This document shows, piece by piece, positions 1 through 11,041 of a DNA stretch of 64,000 nt (position 1 is its first letter; each line of letters starts with the position of its first letter). The notes under the pieces were generated by a model, which saw only the letters and a program-made list of their open reading frames with translations, ran no database searches and was not told the DNA's origin. The position numbers and the translations under genes were made by a program. Location of the stretch: NCBI GenBank assembly GCA_028583415.1, contig CM053269.1:80281567-80345566 (forward strand), in the 5' to 3' direction. The DNA comes from Protea cynaroides. Lineage: Eukaryota; Streptophyta; Magnoliopsida; Proteales; Proteaceae.

Positions 1-1017
1 ACAAATGGAGATTTGATGCAGATGTGGATGCGGACACTTTAATGCGTTAAACATGATTTATTTGAAATTCCTGATAGTTAACTGTCAATTGTTTAACAAT
101 GGAAATTTCTTATAATTTTTTTCCTATACCTAAGATGTGTTTACTGTTACATTTATATTATGTGTGTTTGTGGGGTGACCAAAGGTTGAATTCTACTAAT
201 AGGACTGACTACACATCAGTCGCTCGGCGTACGTGATATGGATGGTGATGGGAATGACAATTACCAATAATTCCACTGCCCGTTTAGGGACTAGATCCAA
301 TATTGTGAGTTGTCTGACTTTGACTGGTTATCCAAAGCCTTGATAACTACTTTGTAAAGAGTTTACAAATCTAGTCACTAGTTATGACACTCCTATATGT
401 TGATTGCAAAGGATTTATTTTTTTGGCGATGATTCCATTCCGTTGTTGCAAGAACCATTGCGGATGTTGATACAGTGGGGAAGAAAGTGTAATGAAAGTA
501 ACTACAACAAGGGTTTTCAAGTCACATGTCTGTATGATTGTCCTTTACTATAATTAAGGACAACTTAAGAAATAGTCCTATAGGATCACACCACTTGGCA
601 CGATATGGACTATTGAATTTAATTAGGCTTTTCTATTAAAAAAAAAAAAAAAACAAAACAAAACAAAACTAGGGTTAAAATCTCAACCCTAATTCATTCT
701 TTGCAATTAAGAGAGAAAATAAGAGAGTCTTCTTGTTCTTCAAGCTAGAGTTTTGACCATTGGAGTTCTTCGTTGATTGTGATCTTGTAATACATTCCTT
801 TAGAAGAGCGTGTCAATTGTATACTCTAGGTAACCTTAAACACTACTTGTAATCTTTTGTTTGGTTGATTCGAATACCATATTACATATTTTGATTGATC
901 CCATAAAAAAGAGTTTTTGACGATGTCAATGATAAAGATACTATGCATGACTCCACCATGCACACATCTCCTATTATCTCTCAACCGTCGTAACTGTCTC
1001 CCTCTTATCTCAAACTC
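1..1017. other. AT-rich non-coding sequence, no gene recognised
   Basis: I see no convincing coding frame here. There is an A-run near 638-653 followed by AAAAC repeats. The stretch 670-900 (leader-like, ending in a T-rich region) resembles the transcribed part of a plant LTR or a 5' UTR, but I found no second copy in the window to prove it. Confidence 0.5.
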
Positions 1018-1020
1018 TTA

Positions 1021-1672
1021 GCCTGTGTTTGGTATCATTTTTGTTTTTTATTTTTGTTTAAATTTATAGTTTTGAAGGGGTTTGACATAATTTATGAGTG
1101 TTATTTATGAAAAATAAAAATAAAAACAAGTCAAAATTCAAAAAGAGGTCTCAACCTCTTTTTGATTTTTGGTCAAAAATTATTTTTGTTGTGTTTTGCA
1201 CAAAACACTTAAAACATATGTTAAAATAAAGGGTTAAAAAAGTAATTTAGTTTCTTTTTATAAAACCACCCCCAAATCAAACCCTCAAGCACTCTTTTCA
1301 TTGACGAACGGAAGTAAAGCACAGAGACGCAGACCTGCAACTTCGTCCTAGAGACGGCTCTGACGGCGGCGACGACGACGACGACGACAATCATTCCAAA
1401 TGAGGCAACATCGTTTCTCGAAAGACGGTTCCTGGTTTGATTTCTTTTCATAATCCCTTGACAGAAGAAGAAGAATAGACGCTCCATGACAGAGGAAGAG
1501 GAAGACTTTCAAAATCATTTTTAGACATAGTATGCCAGATCTGTTTTTCATTCTACCATCTATTTTTATTATAGCTACCAAACAACATTTTATTTTTGAA
1601 CAAAAATCATTTTGAAAATGATTTTTGTTAAATAGATAAAAAACAAAAACAAAAATGATACCAAACATAGCC
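1021..1672. mobile_element. PIF/Harbinger-like MITE (652 bp)
   Basis: The ends are inverted repeats: GCCTGTGTTTGGTATCATTT on the left and its near-perfect complement at the right (GGCTATGTTTGGTATCATTT when read inward). The element is flanked by the 3-bp direct repeat TTA at 1018-1020 and 1673-1675, the target preference of PIF/Harbinger (Tourist) elements. No transposase frame is present, so it is non-autonomous. It contains a GAC/CGA trinucleotide run at about 1370-1388 and a 31-bp palindrome near its right end. It probably sits within or next to the 5' LTR of the downstream copia element. Confidence 0.8.
1599..1629. repeat. Perfect 15-bp inverted repeat with 1-bp centre
   Basis: Left arm AACAAAAATCATTTT (1599-1613), centre G (1614), right arm its exact reverse complement (1615-1629). 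It lies in the subterminal region of the MITE and would form a cruciform or hairpin. Confidence 0.85.
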
Positions 1673-1675
1673 TTA

Positions 1676-1829
1676 GCTACCTCTGTATTGTAACAACTCA
1701 CTTTAATCATATACGAAAGGAAAACTGATGTAACAGTTTATTTAACAAACTCTTTATCAATTGATAAATATAAAACCTCAATTGACAAACGATTAAGGAA
1801 AAATATTCACATCAGTTTATCATTTTACA
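1676..1829 (+). mobile_element. Right part of a Ty1/copia 5' LTR
   Basis: The sequence ends in ACA at 1827-1829, immediately before a tRNA-iMet primer site, as expected for the 3' end of an LTR. The left end of the LTR is not resolved; it may lie left of the MITE at 1021-1672, which would then be an insertion in the LTR. No 3' LTR copy exists in the window to compare with. Confidence 0.5.
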
Positions 1830-1840
1830 TGGTATCAGAG
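1830..1840 (+). other. tRNA-iMet primer-binding site of copia element
   Basis: TGGTATCAGAG directly follows the LTR end. This is the usual initiator-methionine tRNA complement used by plant copia elements to prime minus-strand DNA synthesis. Confidence 0.8.
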
Positions 1841-2139
1841 TTGATCGACTCACGTCTTTATTTTCGATCATCTCTTCCTCTCCATCCTCGTCATCAACTA
1901 CCTCTACCACGACTCTATCAACTACTATTGTATTTCTCTTACCTGTCAAGTTGGACCGTACAAATTATTTACTTTGAAAATCCCAGTTCATGCCTCTTCT
2001 CTATGCGCATGACCTATATGGCTATATTGATGGTACTATCTCTCCTCCACCACCCACCATCACCTCTCTGATGACTCTACTGCTCCCCCCATTCCAAATC
2101 CAGCTTATCATGTCTGGTAAAAACAATATCTGATCCTCC

Positions 2140-2785
2140 TCAGTTGGATCATTTCCTCTCTCCCAGAGGGGGCTCTTGCTTACATTGTTGGTCTCACATC
2201 AGCTCCCTCAGCCTAGGATGCCCTTGCAAAGATATATGCATCTCAATCACAAGCTCGTATAATGCAGTTCAAGTACCAACTGTATCAACTCAAAAAGGGC
2301 ACCATGTCTATGGCAGATTATTTCCAACACATCAAAACCTTGGTAGATTCCCTTGCTGCAGCTGCACATACAATCTCTAAGCTAGATATTGTCTTCAGTA
2401 TCCTCCGTGGTCTCAACTTTGAGTACGACTCTTTTGTCACTTCAATCACCACTCGAATCAACCTTATACCACTTGATGAATTCATTGGTCTACTTTTGTG
2501 TTAGAGATCATGAAGGAACAGCATACATCTCCAATGGATCTGCCATTTGTCAATGTCAACCATGTAGCCCGAGGACCTGCCCTACTCACCAGCCTCACAA
2601 ATCATCTCGTGGTCACAACTCCAACCATGGTCGCTGTAGAGGACACTCATACAATTCTAATTGCGGGCATCACTCTCCCCCATTACTCTTCTCAGTTCAG
2701 CAGCCCCTCATCATGTCAAATTTGTCATCGTGGCTCTCATTCTGCTGTTAACTGCTCAAACAGGTTCAATCCCAACTTCCAATAG
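2140..2785 (+). pseudogene. copia gag remnant with zinc knuckle
   Basis: Frames at 2262-2504 and 2498-2785 together read as a copia gag (UBN2-like) capsid region: a YQLKKGTMSMADYFQ-type segment with a following LRGLNFEYDSFVTSI segment, then a CCHC zinc knuckle (C-x2-C-x4-H-x4-C) encoded near 2714-2756. Gag forms the virus-like particle and the knuckle binds element RNA. The frame switches between the two pieces, and the N-terminal part at 2140-2260 is scrambled across frames. It is not expected to yield a functional protein. Confidence 0.75.
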
Positions 2786-2859
2786 CACCAGCCCATTTCG
2801 GCTCCAGCTGTTCACAAGACTGAAGCACTACTCAATGCCCCTACATCATCCTTCGATGC

Positions 2860-3950
2860 TGCGTGGTACCCCGACTCTGGGACTACTCACCACTTGACTT
2901 TTGAGTTTGGACAGCTCTCTACAGGTTAGCCTTACCCTGATTCTAACCAAGTGCATGTTGGAAATGGCTTAGGTGTGCCTATTTCTCATATTGGTGTTTC
3001 TCATCTCTCTACGCCTTCCTATTCTCTTAAACTAAATGATGTTTTACATTTTCCTAAAATTAAGAAGAACTTATTATCTATAAGTCAGCTCACTACTAAC
3101 AATGATGTCTCTGTTGAACTTCATCCTCAATGCTGCTATGTGATTTGTGGCACCCTTAATGCTGTTCTATATCGCCTCCCTTCTCCATCCATTGGTTCTT
3201 CTTCCAATAAGTGGCCCTCTACCAATGTCAGTGAACGTGTTTCTCAGTCTCTGTGGCATGACTGTCTTGGTCACCCATCCTCACGATGCTTGGAAATTCT
3301 TCTCAAGACTGTTGGATTATCGTACTGTCACTCATCCCCTACGGTTTGTGCTCCATGTCAACTTGGGAAACCTCATAAGATTCCCTTTGCCGCCAAACCT
3401 GCGTCTGCCTCCACCCCTTTCTAGCTCCTCTACTCAGAAATCTAGGGTCGTTTACCGACTCCATCCCTTGATGGTTGTCGCTATTATATCTACTTTATAG
3501 ATGATTATACTATATTTATGTGGTTTTTCCCTCTTGTGAACCGCTCTACGGCATTTGGTACCTTTCTTAAATTTTATTCCTATGTTAAGAATGTGATTCA
3601 ATGTAATGTTAAATATTTCCACTCTAGCAGTGCCAAAGAATATCAGAGTTTCGACTCCTTCCACCAAAAAGGTAGTCACCATCAGTATTCCTACCCTCAC
3701 ACTTTTGAACAAAATAGCAGAGTTAAACGCAAGCACAGACACATAGTGGAGATGGGGTTAAGCATACTTGCTCATGCCTTTGTCCCTTTGAAATTTTGGT
3801 CCTCTGCCTTTGCCATAGCCACGCATCTGATCAACCGGCTTCCTACAACTGTTTTACAAAACATTAGCCCATTTAAAGCTCTTCATCAGCAGCCTCCTGA
3901 TTACAACTCCTTGCGCATCTATGGTTGTGCTTACTACCCTTGATTGTGTC
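2860..3950 (+). pseudogene. copia protease and integrase remnant
   Basis: An aspartic-protease active site (AWYPDSGTTHHLT) is encoded at about 2860-2900. It is followed by the integrase N-terminal zinc region (LWHDCLGHPSSRCLEILLK and a CAPCQLGK Cys pair, about 3250-3390). The catalytic core and the conserved FWSSAFAIATHLINRLPT segment follow at 3780-3850. Integrase inserts the cDNA copy into the genome. Stops at 3422 and near 3500, plus frame changes, break it. The order protease-integrase-RT is diagnostic for Ty1/copia. Confidence 0.8.
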
Positions 3951-4389
3951 TATACAATGCCAACAAGCTACAGTTTCAATCCAAAACAGTGTTTGTTCCT
4001 TGGTTACAGTCTCCGTCACAAAGGGTTCCACTACTATGACATCTCCACGGGCCGTACTTATATGTCGACATGTGACCTTTGATAAGGGATATTCTCGTTT
4101 GCTAAATCTTCTCAACCAGTCTCCCCCACCCCCCTCCTTCTCCTCTCACCACCTCCCATACCACTCCCCACCTTCCCGCCATCCACTCAACCCCTACCAT
4201 CCCATCCCATGGTAACTCGGCTTAAATCTGGGAACCAAAAACCAACCAAAAGCTCAACCTGCTACCACTAAACATCCCTTACTCACAGCCTTCCTTACCT
4301 CTGTCTGCATTGAAGTTGAACCCTCTTCCTACATTGTGGCTAATTGAGACAACGAATGTGAATTGCAATGAGCGAAGAATTTGCTTCTT

Positions 4390-4889
4390 NNNNNNNNNNN
4401 NNNNNNNNNNNNNNNNNNNNNNNNNNNNNNNNNNNNNNNNNNNNNNNNNNNNNNNNNNNNNNNNNNNNNNNNNNNNNNNNNNNNNNNNNNNNNNNNNNNN
4501 NNNNNNNNNNNNNNNNNNNNNNNNNNNNNNNNNNNNNNNNNNNNNNNNNNNNNNNNNNNNNNNNNNNNNNNNNNNNNNNNNNNNNNNNNNNNNNNNNNNN
4601 NNNNNNNNNNNNNNNNNNNNNNNNNNNNNNNNNNNNNNNNNNNNNNNNNNNNNNNNNNNNNNNNNNNNNNNNNNNNNNNNNNNNNNNNNNNNNNNNNNNN
4701 NNNNNNNNNNNNNNNNNNNNNNNNNNNNNNNNNNNNNNNNNNNNNNNNNNNNNNNNNNNNNNNNNNNNNNNNNNNNNNNNNNNNNNNNNNNNNNNNNNNN
4801 NNNNNNNNNNNNNNNNNNNNNNNNNNNNNNNNNNNNNNNNNNNNNNNNNNNNNNNNNNNNNNNNNNNNNNNNNNNNNNNNNNNNNNNNN
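4390..4889. other. Assembly gap, 500 N
   Basis: Exactly 500 ambiguous bases, a conventional size for a gap of unknown length. It lies inside the copia element. Translations running through it are meaningless, and true distance and continuity between flanks are unknown. Confidence 0.99.
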
Positions 4890-5704
4890 ACTTCTCTTGT
4901 TCGGAATGGTTCCTGGATGTTAATGCCTCCTTACCCCTTATTCAATCTTGTTGGAAACAAATGGGTTTATCGGACAAAGCATAACTCGAACGGCACCATC
5001 TTACATTACAAAGCTCACATCATTGCAGAAGGATTTCACCAACACAAGGGACTTGACTATTTTGATACCTTCAGCCCAGTGGTGAAGCCTACCACAATTC
5101 GGGTCATGTTAGCCTTGGTTGTATCCAAAGGATGGTGTCTCTGCCAACTTAATGTCCAAAATGTGTTCTTGCATGGCCATATAAGTGAAGCTGTATACGT
5201 GACCCAACTGTAAGGGTTTGTTGACCCTGCTTGACTGCATCATGTCTGTTTGCTCAAAAAAGCCCTATACGACTGCAAGCAAGCCCCACATGCATGGTGT
5301 CAACGCTTGGGGTCCTTTCTTCTTTCTCAAGGGTTTTAGTCAACTCTCAGTGATACAACCTTGTTTGTCAAAATAGGTCCATAGCACAGCCTCTATGTTC
5401 TGGTTTACGTCGATGATATCATAGTCACAAGCTCTTGCTCCCAATTGGTGCAGAACCTCATCTATGCCCTTGGTCTTGAATTTGCAATCAAAGACCTAGG
5501 TGCTTTCAACTACTTCTTAGGTGTGGAAGTAATACGAAACTCATATGGCCTTCACCTTTCTCAGTCCATGTACAAACTGGAACTATTGCATCGCTCCAAC
5601 ATTGACTCAACTAAGCTGGTGCCCACCCTTAGCTCCTCCGGATCATCTTCTCCCTTAGGATCTGCAACCTTCTTCGACATTATGTTGTATCACAGTATTG
5701 TCGG
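4890..5704 (+). pseudogene. copia reverse transcriptase remnant
   Basis: Reads as copia RT: a WVYRTKHNSNG segment, a GLDYFDTFSPVVKPTTIRV segment (about 5047-5105), the LNVQNVFLHG motif where the first catalytic Asp is replaced by Asn (usual LDVxNAFLHG), and YVDDIIVTSS (about 5402-5430) with both catalytic Asp residues intact. The FLGVEVIR segment follows near 5515. An in-frame stop at 5211-5213 and a frameshift before 5400 disrupt it. Sequence ends at LYHSIVG, just before where TRPD and RNase H should follow. Confidence 0.85.
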
Positions 5705-8041
5705 TGTAAGACCCGTATCGAACTAACCGGTCTTACTACCTTGTATCAGGTCTACCTATCATGGTCGAGCCAAGAGGACCAAGTGCGTAAAGAAAACCAC
5801 AAGACCAGGTATGAAATCAACCCAAAAATAATCAATTATGATCGTGTGGTCGCATACCTAAATAGGTGTGACCGACCACACCTCAAAAGAGTCCAACCAC
5901 ATGAAATTAGGTCGTGTGGTCGGACATTTTGGAGGGTGTGGTCGACGGATTCTACGACTCCACCTCCGACCACATCAAACCCAGACTGAAACTGAAATTA
6001 AGAAACCTTCCTAATTCAAAGGGGGTTCTTTCCTAAACTCATTAGGGCATATTATGGAGGATTTTCCTCTATAACTAGGATGTCCCTTAGCCTCTTTCAC
6101 TCCTTTAGAACCCTAATTGAAAGTGAGTGAAAGAGAAGAGAAGGAAGAGAAGGAGAATTGAAGAGGAAGACTAAGGAGGAGAAAAATTCAGAGAAAACTC
6201 TGAATCTTCAGCAAGTGTAAGGTATGAACATAATTGCCATGTTAACTTGAGAGCCTAGAATAATTCATGAAGAAGATAGGATTTAGGTGAAACCCAAATC
6301 ATCAATCCATGGAGGAATTCCAAGAGAATCCATGGAGAAAATTATGTGGACAATGGATTGAGTATAAAATACTAATTTTGAGCCATAGAACAATCAAAGG
6401 AAGGACCATATTGATAAACCAAGGCATTTAAACATGGAGGATTGGAATTGAGAGTAAAAGGTCAACCATAAAACGTGTGGTCGCACGTGAGGTCGCATGA
6501 TGTGCGACCACACGAGACACACATGTCCGACCACATGCCCTCGGGAAGTTTCCAGGGAGGGTGTGGTCGCATGTGTGGTCGGAGTATGTCCGACCACACC
6601 TTGCGACCCCACGCCCTGTGGTCGCAGAAACTGAGACCACAGGTGCTGCCACACCTGCGACCCCTCAGTTTCTGTTAGTCTAAATTGTTGAGAATTAATT
6701 TTAATTTAAAATCTATACATTTGTTAGGTTTTCAAGTGGTTTAAAAGAGATTTACAAAGCTTGAACAAGGATCTACTATCAATCAAAGGTGAGGGAACAA
6801 TACCTAAATTAATTGTCTAATAATAAACTGTTTATATTTATTGAGTCCAATACCATGAATGATTCTCTGCTTGTATGACTATAATGTGTATTTCACATGT
6901 CATCTAATATTCCTGTTATTACTATTCATGTATATTTAATTCAATTTATTTATAACATGATGATGATGATGATATTAGGAATAGACATGTGAATGTATGT
7001 GTGTGGTTAGTGTACTTGATGCGAGTGGAGCATCAGGGGGAGAACGTGACATTGTGGTTCATCCTGGTCACTAGACTTTAGCTCTATCTCTACTCAAGTC
7101 TTGTCCACTGATATCATCGTATCGCCATTACCTTAACAGAACTATTACGACGTAGGGCATCAGGGGAGGTGGTCTCGGACCATGTAGTTTATGACCCTGT
7201 CGGGCGGCCTTAGTTCTATCTCTATGGATGTATTGAGGGATGCTGGGGTGAGGCCTTGGATACATTGTTTGACATTAGGATTGGTTGGTTGCGAGCCTAT
7301 TTTGCAAGCCCTCGCCAATAGGGGCTTGCATGTTGGTATAGGAAGGGAATCAGGAGAAGTGTCATGCGGTGTTTGATCCAGACACTTTAGTTCTATCTCT
7401 ATTCCATGATGGGTGCATGTGGGACGACAATGGTGTTTAATCCATTAGGTAGCTTCACATACTCGTGTATAGAGGTACAACGGCCACCTATCCTTTCTAT
7501 TGCACACTGCAAACTTATGAACCAGACCAAAGATTTGAATTGAATGCATGCATATGTTTGTTGTATTGTTTTGTTTGCTCACTGAGCCATGATGTGTGCT
7601 CACCCTTTTGACGTCGAATATTTTTAATTGATGATGCAAGTCCTACAGTAGAAGATTATATAAATGCTCCAATGTACAGGTATGTTGCGGCGATGGGTGC
7701 AGAAGCTATGATGGAGTCGCATGATTCGTCGTGCGAGTGCAACTCATGCATCTTTAATTAGATTTATTTTGTTGGATTATTAAGGAAATGTAATTGATTA
7801 TTTTATTTACTTTACGTCTTAGTCAATGAAAGATAATTGGATAATTTATTTATGTTATCACTATTAGATTCTCAGTTCATTAATAATAAAGACTTTCGTT
7901 ATGGTTTATTTACTCTGATTATGGTTGTGGATGTGTATGGTATAAGTAAAAGGACACAGCCTATTCGAGATCCTGGTTGAACTGTTGGATCATAGACGGT
8001 TCATCACACCATTCTGGTTGGTACAGAATTGAGGTGTGACA
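5705..8041 (+). mobile_element. 5' LTR of chromovirus A (2337 bp)
   Basis: Starts TGTAAGACCCG and ends GTGTGACA, with a primer site directly downstream. It aligns along its length with the LTRs at 8528-10969, 16240-18597 and 43953-46307. It contains two clusters of the word TGTGGTCG in both orientations (about 5848-5970 and 6474-6665), three copies of a TAGYTCTATCTCTA box (about 7079, 7210, 7391) and the 40-codon LTR frame. The left flank is GTCGG (5700-5704), within the copia RT. Confidence 0.9.
7639..7761 (+). CDS. Conserved 40-codon LTR reading frame, copy in A
   Basis: The copy in LTR A ends in the same HDSSCEC-x2-C-x3-stop as the other LTR copies and is exactly 40 codons from the residue after the GATGCAAG box. 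I do not recognise the family. The upstream box differs at its end (AAGT instead of AGGT), which would weaken a splice acceptor. In A the longer upstream frame seen in C is closed by a TGA just before it (about 7610). Sense orientation relative to the element, about 280 bp before the LTR end. Confidence 0.4.
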   Translation, partial: SPTVEDYINAPMYRYVAAMGAEAMMESHDSSCECNSCIFN

Positions 8042-8043
8042 AC

Positions 8044-8056
8044 TTGGTATCAGAGC
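8044..8056 (+). other. tRNA-iMet primer-binding site of chromovirus A
   Basis: TTGGTATCAGAGC, two bases after the LTR end at 8041. It complements the 3' end of initiator tRNA-Met. Confidence 0.85.
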
Positions 8057-8317
8057 TCTCGAGCCCTGTCTATTAAACCGGTATACTTCCACAAAAGTTC
8101 GTAAACTGAGTTAGGATAAAAATTTAAAAGTAGTAATAAGAACACACCATAAGCACCTGTGTTGTATGAGACAAAATTAAGAAAGAGAATAATGTACTAT
8201 TAAGATGAGAAACAAGTTTTATATACACATCGAATAAAAACAATATATATCCAAATCAGAGTACGGTCCACAATCTGGACAGTTACTCTGTAGTACAAGA
8301 AAAAAGAAATAAATGCA

Positions 8318-8527
8318 TCATGGAGTCAGAGGTACTACAGGAGGAGGTGCCTCACGGTCTCGGTCATAGTCCTCAGCATATACTCTAGTCAATCAGGCTA
8401 CCTGAGTCTGGGTTACCTGGAGACTAGCTACCAGATCGGCCATCCACTGATCAGACGTGCGCTGGGCCTCCCTAATCTCATGCAGCAATCCCATCACGTC
8501 ATCTGGTGGTGGGTGTGAAGGACCAAC
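8318..8527 (-). pseudogene. C-terminal remnant of antisense ORF of element A
   Basis: On the minus strand this reads as the end of the same protein seen at 46599-47898 and 60654-61873: a segment like MGLLHEIREAQ, a short coiled stretch, then a proline-rich tail. A tryptophan codon is replaced by a stop before the tail, as in element C, and an internal block present in C is missing. The rest of the ORF is cut off by the LTR of element B at 8528. Its orientation opposite to gag-pol is a property of this element group. Confidence 0.65.
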
Positions 8528-10969
8528 TGTCACACCCCAATTTTGCACTATTCAGAATGGTGTGATGAACCGCTAATAAACCAACGATTCAATCAGGATC
8601 TCGAATAGGCTATGTCCATTTGCTTAAACCATAGACATCCACAACCATAATCAGAGTGAATAAACAATAGCGAAAGTCTTATATATTAAATGAACTGAGA
8701 GTCTAACAATGATAACATAAATAAATTATCCAATTATCTTTCATTGACTAAGACATAAAGTAAATAAAATAATCAATTACATTTCTTTAATAATTCAAAT
8801 AAAAATCTAATCCAAAACGCATGAGTTGCACTCGCATAACGAATCATGCGACTCCATTATAGCTTCTGCGTCCATCGCCGTAACATGCCTGTACGGGAGC
8901 ATTCATATAATCTTTCACTATGGTACCTACATCATCAACTAAAAATATTCAACATCGAAAAGGGTGAGCACATATCACGGCTCAGTGAGCAAATAAAAAA
9001 ATGCAATAAACATATGCATGCATTCAATTCATATATATGGTCTAGTTCATAAGTTTTCAATGTACAATAGAAATGATAGGTGGCCGCCGCACCTCTATAC
9101 ACGAAAATATGGAACCGCCCAATGGATCAAACACCATTGCCGCCCCAACATGCACCCACCATGGAATAGGGATAGAGCTAAAGTGCTCTGGACCGCACCG
9201 CATCATATTTCCCCTGATGCCCTTCCCTTACCAACACGTAAGCCCCTGTTGGCGAGGGCTTGCAAACTGGGCTCGCAATTAACCAATCCTAATGTCAAAT
9301 AATGTATCCAAGGCCTCACCCCAGCATCCCTCAATACATCCATAGAGATGGAGCTAAGGTCCCCCCCTCCCGACAGAGTCAGAGACTACACGGTCCGAGA
9401 CCACCTCCCCTGATGCCCTACGACATAATAGTTCCACTAAGGTAATGACGATACAATGATGTTAGTAGAGAAGACTTGAGTAGAGATAGAGCTAGAGTCT
9501 GGTGACCAGGATGAACCACAGTTCACGTCCTTCCCCTGATGCTCCACTCGCATCAAATACACTAACCACACACATACATTCACATGCCTATTCCTAGCAT
9601 CATCATCATCATCATGTTATAATAAATGAAATTAAATATGCATGAACAGTAATAACAGAAATAGTGGATGACATGTGATATGCACATTGCAATCATACAA
9701 GCATAAAATCATTCATGGTATTGGACTCAATAAATGAAAATAGTTTATTATTATCCAATTAGTTTAGGTCTTGTTCCCTCACCTTTCATTGCTAGTAGAT
9801 CCTCGTTCAAGCTTTATAATTCACTTTTAAACCACTGAAAAGACCTAACAAGTCGATAGATTTTAATTAGAATTGATTCCAATACATTTAAACCAACAAA
9901 AACCGTAGGGTCGCAGATGGGGTAGCACCTAGGGTAGCAGTTTCTGCGACCACAAGGTTAAGGTCGCAGGTAGGGTAGCACTTAGGGTAGTAGTTTCTGC
10001 GACCACAGGGGTAGGGTCGCAAGTAGGGTAGCACCTAGGGTAGCAGTTTTTGCGACCCTAGGTTGTAGGGTCGCAGGTGGGGTCAGATACCATTCAACCC
10101 TACGTGCGACCACACCCTCCCAGGGACTTCCCAAGGGCATCTAATCGATCATATGGTCTCGTTGGGTCGGATATCATTCGACCCTATGTGCGACCACATG
10201 TGTTCTGGGTCGACCTTTCACTCTATAGTCCATTCCTTCATGTTTGAATCCTTTGGCTTACTATCATGGTCCATCCTATGATTGTTCTATGGCTCATAAC
10301 TCTAATTTATACACCATTCATTGTCCATAACAATCTCTTTTATGGAATCTCTTGAAACTTGTCCATAGATGGATGATTTGGGTTTCTCCTAATCTTATGT
10401 TCTTCATAAACTATTCTAGGCTCACAATTCATGTAGAGATTTAGGTACATACCTTGGATTTACTGAGATTCAGAGGTTTCTCTGAACTTCTTCTTCCTTA
10501 GTCTTCTTCTTTAAGTTTCCTTCTCTTCCTTCTCTTCTCTTTCTCTCACTTTCAATTAGGGTTCTAAAGGAGTGAAAGATGCTATGGGATGTCCTATTTA
10601 TAGAGGAAAACCCTCCATAATAAGTCCCAATGAGTTTAGAAAATACCCCCTTTGAATTAGGAAGGTTTCCTATTTTCTGGTTTCTAACTGTCATTGTAGG
10701 GTCGAACGTAGGGTCAAAGAATCCATCGATCCTACGTCTTTTTAGTCATGTGACCCCACGACTAAAAAAGTCATGGGTTAGAATCTTTTGAGGTGTGGTC
10801 GATCATACCTGTTTAGGCATGCGACCTTACCCTCATATTTGATGGTTTTTGAGTTAGACTTCATACCTGGTCTTGTGGTTTCTTCACGCACTTGGTCCAC
10901 TTGGCTCGACCATGATAGGTAGACCTGGTACATGGTGGTAAGACCGGTTAAATCGATACGGGTCTTACA
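8528..10969 (-). mobile_element. 3' LTR of chromovirus B (2442 bp)
   Basis: On the plus strand it begins TGTCACACC and ends GGGTCTTACA. A polypurine tract adjoins its minus-strand start. It is the longest LTR here because of extra copies of the word array at 9905-10110. The 40-codon LTR frame (about 8815-8937) has a 2-nt deletion compared with the copies in A and in the B 5' LTR, so its Cys-rich end is out of frame. Confidence 0.9.
9905..10210. repeat. Tandem array of hairpin-forming units in LTR B
   Basis: About three units of some 55 bp, each opening with AGGGTCGCAG and closing with CTGCGACC or a close variant, so each unit is itself an inverted repeat. The inner part reads GGGGTAGCACCTAGGGTAGCAG with small changes. 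The corresponding part of LTR C (44680-44940) has fewer units. Confidence 0.8.
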
Positions 10970-10986
10970 ACTCCCCCCTCTTATTA
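10970..10986 (-). other. Polypurine tract of chromovirus B
   Basis: Read on the minus strand, AATAAGAGGGGGGAGT directly precedes the LTR start TGTAAGACCC. This is the plus-strand primer site. A GAGGACGAAATT motif typical of the end of chromovirus pol lies just before it. Confidence 0.8.
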
Positions 10987-11019
10987 TAAATTTCGTCCTC
11001 AAAATTTACACGTACCTTC

Positions 11020-11040
11020 CATAAGTACACATCCTAAACC
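11020..11040. repeat. 21-bp copy of RNase H sequence at a deletion joint
   Basis: The 21 bases at 11020-11040 are identical to 11471-11491, which code for the GLGCVLM part of RNase H. Here they lie between the RNase H/integrase linker (GFIHRF) and the last codons of pol, exactly where integrase and chromodomain are missing. This looks like filler DNA copied during break repair. Confidence 0.75.
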
Positions 11041-11041
11041 G

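Larger units (their letters stand above)
1830..5704 (+). mobile_element. Decayed, 3'-truncated Ty1/copia retrotransposon
   Basis: Primer site, gag, protease, integrase and reverse transcriptase remains follow in the copia order (integrase before RT). The reading frame is broken repeatedly by stops and frameshifts, a 500-N gap removes the integrase/RT joint, and the element stops inside the RT/RNase H linker exactly where the LTR of chromovirus A begins at 5705. RNase H and the 3' LTR are not found on the far side or elsewhere in the window. Confidence 0.85.

Noticed and set aside
1221..1710. Two minus-strand ORFs with poly-Arg/poly-Val tracts
   Set aside because: They are translations of the GAC trinucleotide run and inverted repeats of a MITE in two frames; not protein-like.
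4310..5213. ORFs spanning the N gap
   Set aside because: Frames through 500 unknown bases are artefacts; only the part after 4890 has RT motifs.
6394..6678. ORFs rich in His/Arg/Ser (HVRSHDVRPHETHMSDHMP type)
   Set aside because: They arise from reading the repeated TGTGGTCG words of LTR A; several overlapping frames on both strands are open for the same reason.
9905..10210. CRISPR-like array
   Set aside because: Units are contiguous, imperfect and self-complementary with no unique spacers, and this is a plant LTR.
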